Source: Nematostella vectensis (taxonomy: Eukaryota > Cnidaria > Anthozoa > Actiniaria > Edwardsiidae). From it: a stretch of DNA of 64,000 nucleotides. Below the pieces are notes generated by a model. That model saw only the letters and a list, made by a program, of their open reading frames with translations. It searched no databases and was not told the origin of the DNA. Within the stretch, counting starts at the first letter, position 1; each line of letters opens with the position of its first letter. Of this stretch, positions 33,601 through 46,185 are shown one piece after another. The translations under genes and the position numbers were made by a program. The stretch spans positions 1,338,501-1,402,500 of the forward strand of contig NC_064045.1 of assembly GCF_932526225.1 (NCBI RefSeq). The letters are read 5' to 3'.

Positions 33601-36600
33601 AAAATATTAACAACTATCTGTGATAGAAGTGGCTGGCGTAATGACAGCTTGGCTTGCTTGAATCTCTGCCTTGTATTTGGATAGAACTAGTTCTTTGATC
33701 TCGAACGGGTAAAGGGGCCCATGCAGGCTATTTTTTTTTCACGATATACACCTTATAATTATAATTGATGTCCACCGCAATCCCTGCTTCCTAAAGTTAG
33801 AGCCTAGTGCACCACTGGAGTCCAATGGACTCCGAGAAATTTAAAAATGCATACTGCTAGTTTTGCCGCTGTTAATTTAACATATACAATTGTCTGGTCT
33901 TGCAAATAAATAATAAGAGATACTTTATACATTTCAATATATACAGAAATACTTTATATATTAAGATAATATAAGAGTCTCCAGAGGGACTTTGAAGGCT
34001 GTTCCAAAAATGTGCTTATTATACATGTACGACCTACTTTGGGTTAGAAGTTTGTGAGAAGTCATTGAATATCTTATTCGGTTTTGATTTATCTGGTGTA
34101 CTGACTAGTCCTGGTGCAGGTGCCAATGGCCAGATTAGAAGAGTTCTGGGCTCTTGTCAAAGTCGTATTCGTTTTTTATTTTTCGGTGTATTGAATAGTC
34201 CACATGGTGTTCTTTGTTAAAGGGAAGTCTCAAAACTTCTGGGTTGGACCGCATATGATACTTCTAAGAGCCTCTCGAGAGAACCAGCCTTATCTAGATT
34301 TTTTTGGTCCGTCCTGTCACGCCCAGGGCATGCACAAACACGTGTGGGCCGCACCCACCATCACTTTTGCAATGATCCCTGTTCCTTATCACAAGTCTGG
34401 TACTCTTAACATTATGTGGTGTCATGGAGTAATGTACTCTTACATGAGAGAGAAAGCGTCTTTTGTTTTAATTTTATATTGAAACCTGTGTCAACAGGTG
34501 TAAAGTGTATTAACACTAGCTTTACACCTATAAAATATCAACAACTATCTGTGATAGAAGTGGCTGGCGTAATGACAGCTTGGCTTGCTTGAATCTGCCT
34601 TGTATTTGGCTAGAACTAGTTCTTTGATCTCGAACGGGTAAAGGGGCCCATGCAGGTTTTTTTTTTCACGCTATACACCTTATAATTATAATTGATGTCC
34701 ATCGCAATCCCTGCTTCCTAAAGTTAGAGCCTAGTGCACCACTGGAGTCCAATGGACTCCGAGAAATTTAAAAATTCATACTGCTAGTTTTGCCGCTGTT
34801 AATTTAACATATACCATTGTCTGGTCTTGCAAATAAATAATAAGAGATACTTTATACATTTCAATATATACAGAAATACTTTGTATATTAATATAATATA
34901 AGAGTCTCCAGAGGGACTTTGAAGGCTGTTCCAAAAATGTGCTTATTATACATGTACGACCTACTTTGGGTTTAGAAGTTTGTGAGAAGTCATTGAATAT
35001 CTTATTCGGTTTTGATTCTCTGGTGTACTGACTAGTCCTGGTGCAGGTGCCAATGGCCAGATTAGAAGAGTTCTGGGCTCTTGTCAAAGTCGTATTAGTT
35101 TTTTATTTTTCGGTGTATTGAATAGTCCACATGGTGTTCTTTGTTGAAGGGAAGTCTCAAAACTTCTGGGTTGGACCGCATATGGTACTTCTAAGAGCCT
35201 CTCGAGAGAACCAGCCTTATCTAGATTTTTTTGGTCCGTCCTGTCACGCCCAGGGCATGCACAAACACGTGTGGGCCGCACCCACCATCACTTTTGTAAT
35301 GGTCCCTCTTCCTTATCACAAGTCTGGTACTCTTAACATTATGTGGTGTCATGGAGTAATGTACTCTTACATGAGAGAGAAAGCGTCTTTTGTTTTCATT
35401 TTATATTGAAACCTGTGTCAACAGGTGTAAAGTGTGTTAACACTAGCTTTACACCTGTAAAATATTAACAACTATCTGTGATAGAAGTGGCTGGCGTAAT
35501 GACAGCTTGGCTTGCTTGAATCTGCCTTGTATTTGGCTAGAACTAGTTCTTTGATCTCGAACGGGTAAAGGGGCCCATGCAGGTTTTTTTTTTCACGCTA
35601 TACACCTTATAATTATAATTGATGTCCATCGCAATCCCTGCTTCCTAAAGTTAGAGCCTAGTGCACCACTGGAGTCCAATGGACTCCGAGAAATTTAAAA
35701 ATTCATACTGCTAGTTTTGCCGCTGTTAATTTAACATATACCATTGTCTGGTCTTGCAAATAAATAATAAGAGATACTTTATACATTTCAATATATACAG
35801 AAATACTTTGTATATTAATATAATATAAGAGTCTCCAGAGGGACTTTGAAGGCTGTTCCAAAAATGTGCTTATTATACATGTACGACCTACTTTGGGTTT
35901 AGAAGTTTGTGAGAAGTCATTGAATATCTTATTCGGTTTTGATTCTCTGGTGTACTGACTAGTCCTGGTGCAGGTGCCAATGGCCAGATTAGAAGAGTTC
36001 TGGGCTCTTGTCAAAGTCGTATTAGTTTTTTATTTTTCGGTGTATTGAATAGTCCACATGGTGTTCTTTGTTGAAGGGAAGTCTCAAAACTTCTGGGTTG
36101 GACCGCATATGGTACTTCTAAGAGCCTCTCGAGAGAACCAGCCTTATCTAGATTTTTTTGGTCCGTCCTGTCACGCACAGGGCATGCACAAACACGTGTG
36201 GGCCGCACCCACCATCACTTTTGTAATGGTCCCTCTTCCTTATCACAAGTCTGGTACTCTTAACATTATGTGGTGTCATGGAGTAATGTACTCTTACATG
36301 AGAGAGAAAGCGTCTTTTGTTTTCATTTTATATTGAAACCTGTGTCAACAGGTGTAAAGTGTGTTAACACTAGCTTTACACCTGTAAAATATGAACAACT
36401 ATCTGTGATAGAAGTGGCTGGCGTAATGACAGCTTGGCTTGCTTGAATCTCTGCCTTGTATTTGGATAGAACTAGTTCTTTGATCTCGAACGGGTAAAGG
36501 GGCCCATGCAGGCTATTTTTTTTCACGATATACACCTTATAATTATAATTGATGTCCATCGCAATCCCTGCTTCCTAAAGTTAGAGCCTAGTGCACCACT

Positions 36601-39600
36601 GGAGTCCAATGGACTCCGAGAAATTTAAAAATGCATACTGCTAGTTTTGCCGCTGTTAATTTAACGTATACCATTGTCTGGTCTTGCAAATAAATAATAA
36701 GAGATACTTTATACATTTCAATATATACAGAAATACTTTATATATTAATATAATATAAGAGTCTCCAGAGGGACTTTGAAGGCTGTTCCAAAAATGTGCT
36801 TATTATACATGTACGACCTACTTTGTGTTTTGAAGTTTGTGAGAAGTCATTGAATATCTTATTCGGTTTTGATTTATCTGGTGTACTGACTAGTCCTGGT
36901 GCAGGTGCCAATGGCCAGATTAGAAGAGTTCTGGGGTCTTGTCAAAGTCGTATTCGTTTTTTATTTTTCGGTGTATTGAATAGTCCACATGGTGTTCTTT
37001 GTTGAAGGGAAGTCTCAAAACTTCTGGGTTGGACCGCATATGGTACTTCTAAGAGCCTCTCGAGAGAACAAGCCTTATCTAGATTTTTTTGGTCCGTCCT
37101 GTCACGCCCAGGGCATGCACAAACACGTGTGGGCCTCACCCCCTATCACTTTTGTAATGGTCCCTCTTCCTTATCACAAGTCTGGTACTCTTAACATTAT
37201 GTGGTGTCATGGAGTAATGTACTCTTACATGAGAGAGAAAGCGTCTTTTGTTTTCATTTTATATTGAAACCTGTGTCAACAGGTGTAAAGTGTGTTAACA
37301 CTAGCTTTACACCTGTAAAATATTAACAACTATCTGTGATAGAAGTGGCTGGCGTAATGACAGCTTGGCTTGCTTGAATCTGCCTTGTATTTGGCTAGAA
37401 CTAGTTCTTTGATCTCGAACGGGTAAAGGGGCCCATGCAGGTTTTTTTTTTTCACGCTATACACCTTATAATTATAATTGATGTCCATCGCAATCCCTGC
37501 TTCCTAAAGTTAGAGCCTAGTGCACCACTGGAGTCCAATGGACTCCGAGAAATTTAAAAATTCATACTGCTAGTTTTGCCGCTGTTAATTTAACATATAC
37601 CATTGTCTGGTCTTGCAAATAAATAATAAGAGATACTTTATACATTTCAATATATACAGAAATACTTTGTATATTAATATAATATAAGAGTCTCCAGAGG
37701 GACTTTGAAGGCTGTTCCAAAAATGTGCTTATTATACATGTACGACCTACTTTGGGTTTAGAAGTTTGTGAGAAGTCATTGAATATCTTATTCGGTTTTG
37801 ATTCTCTGGTGTACTGACTAGTCCTGGTGCAGGTGCCAATGGCCAGATTAGAAGAGTTCTGGGCTCTTGTCAAAGTCGTATTAGTTTTTTATTTTTCGGT
37901 GTATTGAATAGTCCACATGGTGTTCTTTGTTGAAGGGAAGTCTCAAAACTTCTGGGTTGGACCGCATATGGTACTTCTAAGAGCCTCTCGAGAGAACCAG
38001 CCTTATCTAGATTTTTTTGGTCCGTCCTGTCACGCCCAGGGCATGCACAAACACGTGTGGGCCGCACCCACCATCACTTTTGTAATGGTCCCTCTTCCTT
38101 ATCACAAGTCTGGTACTCTTAACATTATGTGGTGTCATGGAGTAATGTACTCTTACATGAGAGAGAAAGCGTCTTTTGTTTTCATTTTATATTGAAACCT
38201 GTGTCAACAGGTGTAAAGTGTGTTAACACTAGCTTTACACCTGTAAAATATTAACAACTATCTGTGATAGAAGTGGCTGGCGTAATGACAGCTTGGCTTG
38301 CTTGAATCTCTGCCTTGTATTTGGATAGAACTAGTTCTTTGATCTCGAACGGGTAAAGGGGCCCATGCAGGCTATTTTTTTTCACGATATACACCTTATA
38401 ATTATAATTGATGTCCATCGCAATCCCTGCTTCCTAAAGTTAGAGCCTAGTGCACCACTGGAGTCCAATGGACTCCGAGAAATTTAAAAATGCATACTGC
38501 TAGTTTTGCCGCTGTTAATTTAACGTATACCATTGTCTGGTCTTGCAAATAAATAATAAGAGATACTTTATACATTTCAATATATACAGAAATACTTTAT
38601 ATATTAATATAATATAAGAGTCTCCAGAGGGACTTTGAAGGCTGTTCCAAAAATGTGCTTATTATACATGTACGACCTACTTTGTGTTTTGAAGTTTGTG
38701 AGAAGTCATTGAATATCTTATTCGGTTTTGATTTATCTGGTGTACTGACTAGTCCTGGTGCAGGTGCCAATGGCCAGATTAGAAGAGTTCTGGGGTCTTG
38801 TCAAAGTCGTATTCGTTTTTTATTTTTCGGTGTATTGAATAGTCCACATGGTGTTCTTTGTTGAAGGGAAGTCTCAAAACTTCTGGGTTGGACCGCATAT
38901 GGTACTTCTAAGAGCCTCTCGAGAGAACAAGCCTTATCTAGATTTTTTTGGTCCGTCCTGTCACGCCCAGGGCATGCACAAACACGTGTGGGCCTCACCC
39001 CCCATCACTTTTGTAATGGTCCCTCTTCCTTATCACAAGTCTGCTACTCATAACATTATGTGGTGTCATGGAGTAATGTACTCTTACATGAGAGAGAAAG
39101 CGTCTTTTGTTTTAATTTTATATTGAAACCTGTGTCAACAGGTGTAAAGTGTATTAACACTAGCTTTACACCTATAAAATATCAACAACTATCTGTGATA
39201 GAAGTGGCTGGCGTAATGACAGCTTGGCTTGCTTGAATCTCTGCCTTGTATTTGGCTAGAACTAGTTCTTTGATCTCGAACGGGTAAAGGGGCCCATGCA
39301 GGTTATTTTTTTTCACGCTATACACCTTATAATTATAATTGATGTCCATCGCAATCCCTGCTTCCTAAAGTTAGAGCCTAGTGCACCACTGGAGTCCAAT
39401 GGACTCCGAGAAATTTAAAAATGCATACTGCTAGTTTTGCCGCTGTTAATTTAACATATACCATTGTCTGGTCTCGCAAATAAATAATAAGAGATACTTT
39501 ATACATTTCAATATATACAGAAATACTTTATATATTAATATAATATAAGAGTCTCAGGGACTTTGAAGGCTGTTATAAAAATGTGCTTATTATACATGTA

Positions 39601-42600
39601 CGACCTACTTTGTGTTTAGAAGTTTGTGAGAAGTCATTGAATATCTTATTCGGTTTTGATTCCTGGTGTACTGACCAGTCCTGGTGCAGGTGCCAATGGC
39701 CAGATTAGAAGAGTTCTGGGCTCTTGTCAAAGTCGTATTCGTTTTTTATTTTTCGGTGTATTGAATAGTCCACATGGTGTTCTTTGTTAAAGGGAAGTCT
39801 CAAAACTTCTGGGTTGGACCGCATATGGTACTTCTAAGAGCCTCTCGAGAGAACAAGCCTTATCTAGATTTTTTGGTCCGTCCTGTCACGCCCAGGGCAT
39901 GCACAAACACGTGTGGGCACCAACCCCCATCACTTTTGTAATGGTCCTTCTTCCTTATCACAAGTCTGCTACTCATAACATTATGTGGTGTCATGGAGTA
40001 ATGTACTCTAACATGAGAGAGAAAGCGTCTTTTGATTTCATTTTATATTGAAACCTGAGTCAACAGGTGTAAAGTGTGTTAACACTAGCTTTACACCTGT
40101 AAAATATCAGCAACTATCTGTGATAGAAGTGGCTGGCGTAATGACAGCTTGGCTTGCTTGAATCTCTGCCTTGTATTTGGATAGAACTAGTTCTTTGATC
40201 TCGAACGGGTAAAGGGGCCCATGCAGGTTATTTTTTTTCACGATATACACCTTATAATTATAATTGATGTCCATCGCAATCCCTGCTTCCTAAAGTTAGA
40301 GCCTAGTGCACCACTGGAGTCCAATGGACTCCGAGAAATTTAAAAATGCATACTGCTAGTTTTGCCGCTGTTAATTTAACATATACCATTGTCTGGTCTC
40401 GCAAATAAATAATAAGAGATACTTTATACATTTCAATATATACAGAAATACTTTATATATTAATATAATATAAGAGTCTCCAGAGGGACTTTGAAGGCTG
40501 TTATAAAAATGTGCTTATTATACATGTACGACCTACTTTGGGTTTAGAAGTTTGTGAGAAGTCATTGAATATCTTATTCGGTTTTGATTCCTTATGTACT
40601 GACCAGTCCTGGTGCAGGTGCCAATGGCCAGATTAGAAGAGTTCTGGGCTCTTGTCAAAGTCGTATTAGTTTTTTATTTTTCGGTGTATTGAATAGTCCA
40701 CATGGTGTTCTTTGTTGAAGGGAAGTCTCAAAACTTCTGGGTTGGACCGCATATGGTACTTCTAAGAGCCTCTCGAGAGAACAAGCCTTATCTAGATTTT
40801 TTTGGTCCGTCCTGTCACGCCCAGGGCATGCACAAACACGTGTGGGCACCAACCCCCATCACTTTTGTAATGGTCCTTCTTCCTTATCACAAGTCTGCTA
40901 CTCATAACATTATGTGGTGTCATGGAGTAATGTACTCTAACATGAGAGAGAAAGAGTCTTTTGTTTTCATTTTATATTGAAACCTGTGTCAACAGGTGTA
41001 AAGTGTATTAACACTAGCTTTACACCTGTAAAATATCAGCAACTATCTGTGATAGAAGTGGCTGGCGTAATGACAGCTTGGCTTGCTTGAATCTCTGCCT
41101 TGTATTTGGCTAGAACTAGTTCTTTGATCTCGAACGGGTAAAGGGGCCCATGCAGGTTATTTTTTTTTTCACGATATACACCTTATATTTATAATCGATG
41201 TCCATCGCAATCCCTGCTTCCTAAAGTTAGAGCCTAGTGCACCACTGGAGTCCAATGGACTCCGAGAAATTTAAAAATGCATACTGCTAGTTTTGCCGCT
41301 GTTAATTTAACACATACAATTGTCTGGTCTTGCAAATAAATAATAAGAGATACTTTATACATTTCAATATATACAGAAATACTTTGTATATTAATATAAT
41401 ATAAGAGTGTCCAGAGGGACTTTGAAGGCTGTTATAAAAATGTGCTTATTATACATGTACGAACTACTTTGGGTTTAGAAGTTTGTGAGAAGTCATTGAA
41501 TATCTTATTCGGTTTTGATTCCTGGTGTACTGACCAGTCCTGGTGCAGGTGCCAATGGCCAGATTAGAAGAGTTCTGGGCTCTTGTCAAAGTCGTATTCG
41601 TTTTTTATTTTTAGGTGTATTGAATAGTCCACATGGTGTTCTTTGTTAAAGGGAAGTCTCAAAACTTCTGGGTTGGACCGCATATGGTACTTCTAAGAGC
41701 CTCTCGAGAGAACAAGTTTTATCTAGATTTTTTGGTCCGTCCTGTCACGCCCAGGGCATGCACAAACACGTGTGGGCACCAACCCCCATCACTTTTGTAA
41801 TGGTCCTTCTTCCTTATCACAAGTCTGCTACTCATAACATTATGTGGTGTCATGGAGTAATGTACTCTAACATGAGAGAGAAAGCGTCTTTTGATTTCAT
41901 TTTATATTGAAACCTGAGTCAACAGGTGTAAAGTGTGTTAACACTAGCTTTACACCTGTAAAATATCAGCAACTATCTGTGATAGAAGTGGCTGGCGTAA
42001 TGACAGCTTGGCTTGCTTGAATCTCTGCCTTGTATTTGGCTAGAACTAGTTCTTTGATCTCGAACGGGTAAAGGGGCCCATGCAGGCTATTTTTTTTCAC
42101 GATATACACCTTATAATTATAATTGATGTCCATCGCAATCCCTGCTTCCTAAAGTTAGAGCCTAGTGCACCACTGGAGTCCAATGGACTCCGAGAAATTT
42201 AAAAATGCATACTGCTAGTTTTGCCGCTGTTAATTTAACATATACCATTGTCTGGTCTCGCAAATAAATAATAAGAGATACTTTATACATTTCAATATAT
42301 ACAGAAATACTTTATATATTAATATAATATAAGAGTCTCCAGAGGGACTTTGAAGGCTGTTATAAAAATGTGCTTATTATACATGTACGACCTACTTTGG
42401 GTTTAGAAGTTTGTGAGAAGTCATTGAATATCTTATTCGGTTTTGATTCCTGGTGTACTGACCAGTCCTGGTGCAGGTGCCAATGGCCAGATTAGAAGAG
42501 TTCTGGGCTCTTGTCAAAGTCGTATTCGTTTTTTTATTTTTCGGTGTATTGAATAGTCCACATGGTGTTCTTTGTTGAAGGGAAGTCTCAAAACTTCTGG

Positions 42601-43483
42601 GTTGGACCGCATATGGTACGTCTAAGAGCCTCTCGAGAGAACAAGCCTTATCTAGATTTTTTTGGTCCGTCCTGTCACGCCCAGGGCATGCACAAACACG
42701 TGTGGGCACCAACCCCCATCACTTTTGTAATGGCCCTTCTTCCTTATCACAAGTCTGCTACTCATAACATTATGTGGTGTCATGGAGTAATGTACTCTTA
42801 CATGAGAGAGAGCGTCTTTTGTTTTCATTTTATATTGAAACCTGAGTCAACAGGTGTAAAGTGTATTAACACTAGCTTTACACCTATAAAATATCAGCAA
42901 CTATCTGTGATAGAAGTGGCTGGCGTAATGACAGCTTGGCTTGCTTGAATCTCTGCCTTGTATTTGGCTAGTTCTTTGATCCCGAACGGGTAAAGGGGCC
43001 CATGCAGGTTATTTTTTTTTCACGATATACACCTTATAATTATAATTGATGTCCATCGCAATCCCTGCTTTCTAAAGTTATAGCCTAGTGCACCACTGGA
43101 GTCCAATGGACTCCGAGAAATTTAAAAATGCATACTGCTAGTTTTGCCGCTGTTAATTTAACATATACCATTGTCTGGTCTCGCAAATAAATAATAAGAG
43201 ATACTTTATACATTTCAATATATACAGAAATACTTTATATATCAATATAATATAAGAGTCTCCAGAGGGACTTTGAAGGCTGTTCCAAAATTGTGCTTAT
43301 TATACATGTACGACCTACTTTGGGTTTAGAAGTTTGTGCGAATTCATTGAATATCTTATTCGGTTTTGATTCCTGGTGTACTGACCAGTCCTGGTGCAGG
43401 TGCCAATGGCCAGATTAGAAGAGTTCTGGGCTCTTATCAAAGTCGTATTCGTTTTTTATTTTTCGGTGTATTGAATAGTCCAC

Positions 43484-44002
43484 ATGGTGTTCTTTGTTGA
43501 AGGGAAGTCTCAAAACTTCTGGGTCCTGTCACGCCCAGGGCATGCACAAACACGTGTGGGCACCAACCAACATCACTTTTGTAATGGTCCTTCTTCCTTA
43601 TCACAAGCCTGCTACTCATAACATTATGTGGTGTCATGGAGTAAAGTACTCTTACATGAGAGAGAAAGCGTCTTTTGTTTTCATTTTATATTGAAACCTG
43701 TGTCAACAGGTGTAAAGTGTATTAACACTAGCTTTACACCTGTAAAATATCAACAACTATCTGTGATAGAAGTGGCTGGCGTAATGATAGCTTGGCTTGC
43801 TTGAATCTCTGCCTTGTATTTGGCTAGAACTAGTTCTTTGATCTCGAACGGGTAAAGGGGCCCATGCAGGTTATTTTTTTTTCACGATATACACCTTATA
43901 ATTATAATTGATGTCCATCGCAATCCCTGCTTCCTAAAGTTAGAGCCTAGTGCACCACTGGAGTCAACTGGACTCCGAGAAATTTAGTCTCTCAAATAAA
44001 TT
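43484..44002 (+). repeat. Array-edge monomer with 68-bp deletion, copy 1
   Basis: The monomer joins AACTTCTGGGT directly to CCTGTCACGCCC, losing 68 bp that other monomers have between these strings. It is truncated at its end, where the non-satellite segment begins. The same deleted, truncated monomer precedes each copy of the segment (51452 and 59423), so it marks the original array edge. Confidence 0.85.
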
Positions 44003-44004
44003 CC

Positions 44005-44614
44005 TTGTTTGATATCCGCAGTAATTGCCCGGATTCGTTAAAAGAGAGCGTGGCCGCCGCTCTGAGACATTCGGTCAAACAATCAAAGCGAATTTATGCA
44101 CTCAGTCGTGAATATCTTTTAAGATTTGGTAACACGTGGCGTGTTATTAATAACAAAAATCAATATGGTTGTTTTCAGGCTAACATACGACAGAAGAACG
44201 CTATCTCATGGCAAGATTCTTGCCTGCGAGTTTGCCCAAGAAGCTTCTGAAAGATTGAACCAGAATGACGGGGTCAGCGATAGTGGCGTGACCACGCTAA
44301 AACCTGGAGACTTCGTTGCCTTGGTTTAGAAAGAAAGTACTTTACGGTCGCCCAAGGTTCTCGTGGGCCAGGTGTGCCACTTCTCAGCTGGTGGAGAAGT
44401 TCAGTTACTCTGGTATAAAAGGCGGGAACCAAGCGGAACTTACTATATAGAGCTAGATGGTAAACTCTGGGTTGAGAATAAGGACAGTTTACAGCCTCCT
44501 AAAATGCATCCTTTGCGTAATAAACCCGGTCATTTCAAGCTAGCAACTTCACTGCGGAGGATTCACAAAGATGTGCTTGGCGCAAAATGTCATTTTTCCG
44601 GGTGTATACCCTGA
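44005..44614 (+). pseudogene. Unidentified protein relic with possible small intron, copy 1
   Basis: I do not recognise the family. A first open stretch (44005-44128, basic and Ser/Ala-rich, containing CPDSLKESVAAALRHSVKQ) is followed by an intron-like gap (GTAACA at 44129 to TTTTCAG at 44178). A second stretch in another frame contains LKPGDFVALV, GEVQLLWYKR, YIELDGKLWVENKDSL and TSLRRIHK, and ends in a TGA at 44612-44614. A TAG at 44327-44329 interrupts the second stretch, while the sequence on both sides continues the same domain. Splicing at the best GT and AG would not keep the frame. The alternating hydrophobic strands and the short W/Y-rich motifs suggest a small beta-rich domain. It is most likely a decayed gene or transposon protein. 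Confidence 0.5.
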
Positions 44615-44897
44615 TAACCTAGTTATCGTTTCACTTTAGTCTTACAAAATGTGATGATAATAAGATAATCAAGAAAGAATACAGTGTGTTTATAAAATGA
44701 GTCTGTTGTCATTTTTCTACCGTTAATGTTCCCTCCCCAACCCCCTCAATCGAACATTGGGCAGCTTCAGGTGTGCAATACCGCAAGATCGTCTCGATCT
44801 AACCTTCACGCTAGGTTTTCTGATTATTGCTTCATTGAAGTGATGACGTCACCACCACAGGCAACCCCCCCCCCACAGTAAGAACAATAAGACCATA
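44615..44897. other. Non-coding spacer with CRE-like palindrome and C run, copy 1
   Basis: Stops occur in all frames and no gene is seen. The spacer contains TGACGTCA at 44844-44851 and a C run at 44865-44874. It could be an intron between the two coding relics, but no consistent splice pair keeps a frame. Confidence 0.4.
44844..44851. promoter_or_regulatory. CRE/ATF-like palindrome TGACGTCA, copy 1
   Basis: An exact 8-bp match to the cAMP-response-element consensus. A single 8-mer is expected by chance at low frequency and there is no known promoter beside it, so function is speculative. It is conserved in all three segment copies, which are too young for that to be informative. Confidence 0.25.
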
Positions 44898-44921
44898 AGG
44901 CATCGCCATTTTATTTTATTT

Positions 44922-45466
44922 TTGAATGATGTACCTTTCAAGAATGTCAGTGAACTTAGACATCCAAACCATGACAGCATTCCGGAACAGTTCAAGTATT
45001 GTGCAGCGGCCCTAGCATTGCAACCAGACTATGCCACTTTATTTCGAGAACAGGGCAATAAAGAGTATTATGTAGACAATGTTTTGTCGTTTCTACATAG
45101 TACGAGGCAAATGTACCATCTCTAGCAAGTACAAGTTCTCCGTAATGAGGATTTCGTAAATAGGCCAACTTATAATGACTTCACGCTTAATGCCGAGCAA
45201 CAAGTGTGCTGAATAAGCTGAAGTCATTTCTTGGTTTACGATCTCGCCATTATGGAACAGTTTTTGCAACTGTACAGCCACAACCCCAAGTATATTATGA
45301 TGACGAAGAAATTGACGATGACGATCCACAACCTCCACTGAGAACACCACCTATCATTTAATAGCAGGATGACGAAGATCATTCATTGGATGATTGGACC
45401 AAACTGCTGTCAATCATAGGTGAGCCTGGTACTGGCAAAACGCATTGCATTAAACGTTCGAAGTAA
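44922..45466 (+). pseudogene. Helicase-like P-loop protein relic, copy 1
   Basis: The first part contains SIPEQFKYCAAALALQPDY and STRQMYHL. After a TAG (45123-45125) it continues in frame as VQVLRNEDFVNRPTYNDF and LNAEQQ. An apparent 2-base GT slip at about 45204 moves the frame to LNKLKSFLG. An acidic, proline-rich linker with two stops (45359-45364) follows, then DDWTKLLSIIGEPGTGKTHC. GEPGTGKT (45419-45442) is a Walker A motif. LNAEQQ placed upstream of a Walker A resembles the Q motif of superfamily 1 (Pif1/RecD-type) helicases, including those of Helitron transposons. No later helicase motifs are seen. The P-loop is clear; the helicase subclass is inferred. Confidence 0.5.
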
Positions 45467-45468
45467 AT

Positions 45469-45831
45469 ATGGAGGAGTTAAAATCTGTGCAGGACACCAC
45501 AACACCGAGAGCATCGAAGCTACGAGAATTCGTGGCCAGGGAAGAAATGAATAAGCTTAAAATCCTTGGGAAAAAGCTTAACACACGTAACAAGTAAGAG
45601 TTCTTCAAGGAAGATTTAGTAGATTTTTTAGAGCTGGTTTCCGAAGAAGGAGAAATCAGTCAGGTTATGGATGACCTGTACCACCTTGGAGCTAAAATGT
45701 GGCTCTTAGGAGCAGATTTCAAAGTTATAGCAGAGTTTTTCAGAAACCCCTTGAAATACGCAGAAATGTTTGTTTATCAAGGAATTCTTGTAAATTCTAA
45801 CATTGAACAATGTTCTAACAGAAAAATATAA
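45469..45831 (+). pseudogene. Short charged frame with one internal stop, copy 1
   Basis: An ATG at 45469 opens 42 codons (starting MEELKSVQDTTT, rich in K/E/R), then TAA at 45595-45597. The same frame continues for 77 codons, containing EDLVDFLELVSEEGEISQ and GAKMWLLGADFKVIAEFF, to a TAA at 45829. The amphipathic, coding-looking composition on both sides of the stop suggests a broken gene or a further exon of the preceding relic in a different frame. No family is recognised. Confidence 0.4.
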
Positions 45832-46090
45832 ATGGGAATTACAAGATACTGATTTTTATCACTAAAAAAAGTCATATTATGCTCTAGTGTTTACTTACTG
45901 AATAATTATACTTTTTTCTTTAAAAAAACAAATACTTTCTCCAATGAAAAATCTTATATAAAGAATTGAATTGAAAAAGTTCATTGTAATTAAATGGTCA
46001 AGATCATATTTCTCACGTACTTACTTATCCAATCACGTTTAGGGAAACGTATAAATAATACAATAAATTTTGGGTAGAAACGTATCCACA
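45832..46090. other. AT-rich stretch without genes, copy 1
   Basis: I see no frame or RNA gene. CGTATAAATAATACAATA at about 46048-46065 is a TATA-like string about 30-40 bases before the conserved island. The rest is low-complexity A/T. Confidence 0.5.
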
Positions 46091-46174
46091 TACAGTGATT
46101 TTTAGTATTGCACTGCTCTGATTTCCTTTGTCAAAGAACTCTGCAAGGGTTAGAGTCATCACACCCCTTCGGGG
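46091..46174 (+). other. 84-bp conserved island with stem-loop potential, copy 1
   Basis: This stretch (from TACAGTGATTTTTAG to CCCCTTCGGGG) differs at only two positions from a second island at 63226-63309 in the array flank, whereas the sequence before it has diverged strongly. Short stems are visible: CAGTG/CACTG, CTTT/AAAG, ACTCT/AGAGT and CCCC/GGGG. One of the two differences falls in the loop of the last stem. It may be a small RNA or a regulatory element; it matches no RNA family I know. Confidence 0.45.
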
Positions 46175-46185
46175 TTTATACCAAT

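Larger units (their letters stand above)
12729..44002 (+). repeat. Satellite array, block 2 (34 monomers)
   Basis: Monomer anchors (CATGGTGTT/CATAGTGTT) lie at 12831, 13762, 14692, 15622, 16551, 17481, 18409, 19338, 20268, 21198, 22128, 23055, 23986, 24913, 25841, 26770, 27701, 28631, 29562, 30488, 31416, 32342, 33273, 34204, 35131, 36058, 36989, 37917, 38848, 39774, 40702, 41633, 42562 and 43484. Most spacings are 926-931 bp. Variants recur at multi-monomer distances, so the array has higher-order structure: 23055-23986 resembles 32342-33273 at an offset of 9287 bp. The last monomer breaks off after GAGAAATTTA at 43986, although GTCTCTCAAATAAAT to 44002 still resembles a later part of the monomer. 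No gene is supported inside; the recurring small frames on both strands follow the satellite sequence. Confidence 0.95.

Noticed and set aside
44411-44419. TATAAAAGG resembling a strong TATA box
   Set aside because: It lies inside the LLWYKRR coding stretch of the relic, where the codons explain it. There is no sign of a start site after it.
45093-45350. Minus-strand frame of 85 codons opposite the helicase-like relic (also 53064-53321 and 61033-61290)
   Set aside because: The plus strand carries the Walker A and Q-motif-like strings with a coherent, though broken, reading. The antisense frame is a shadow.
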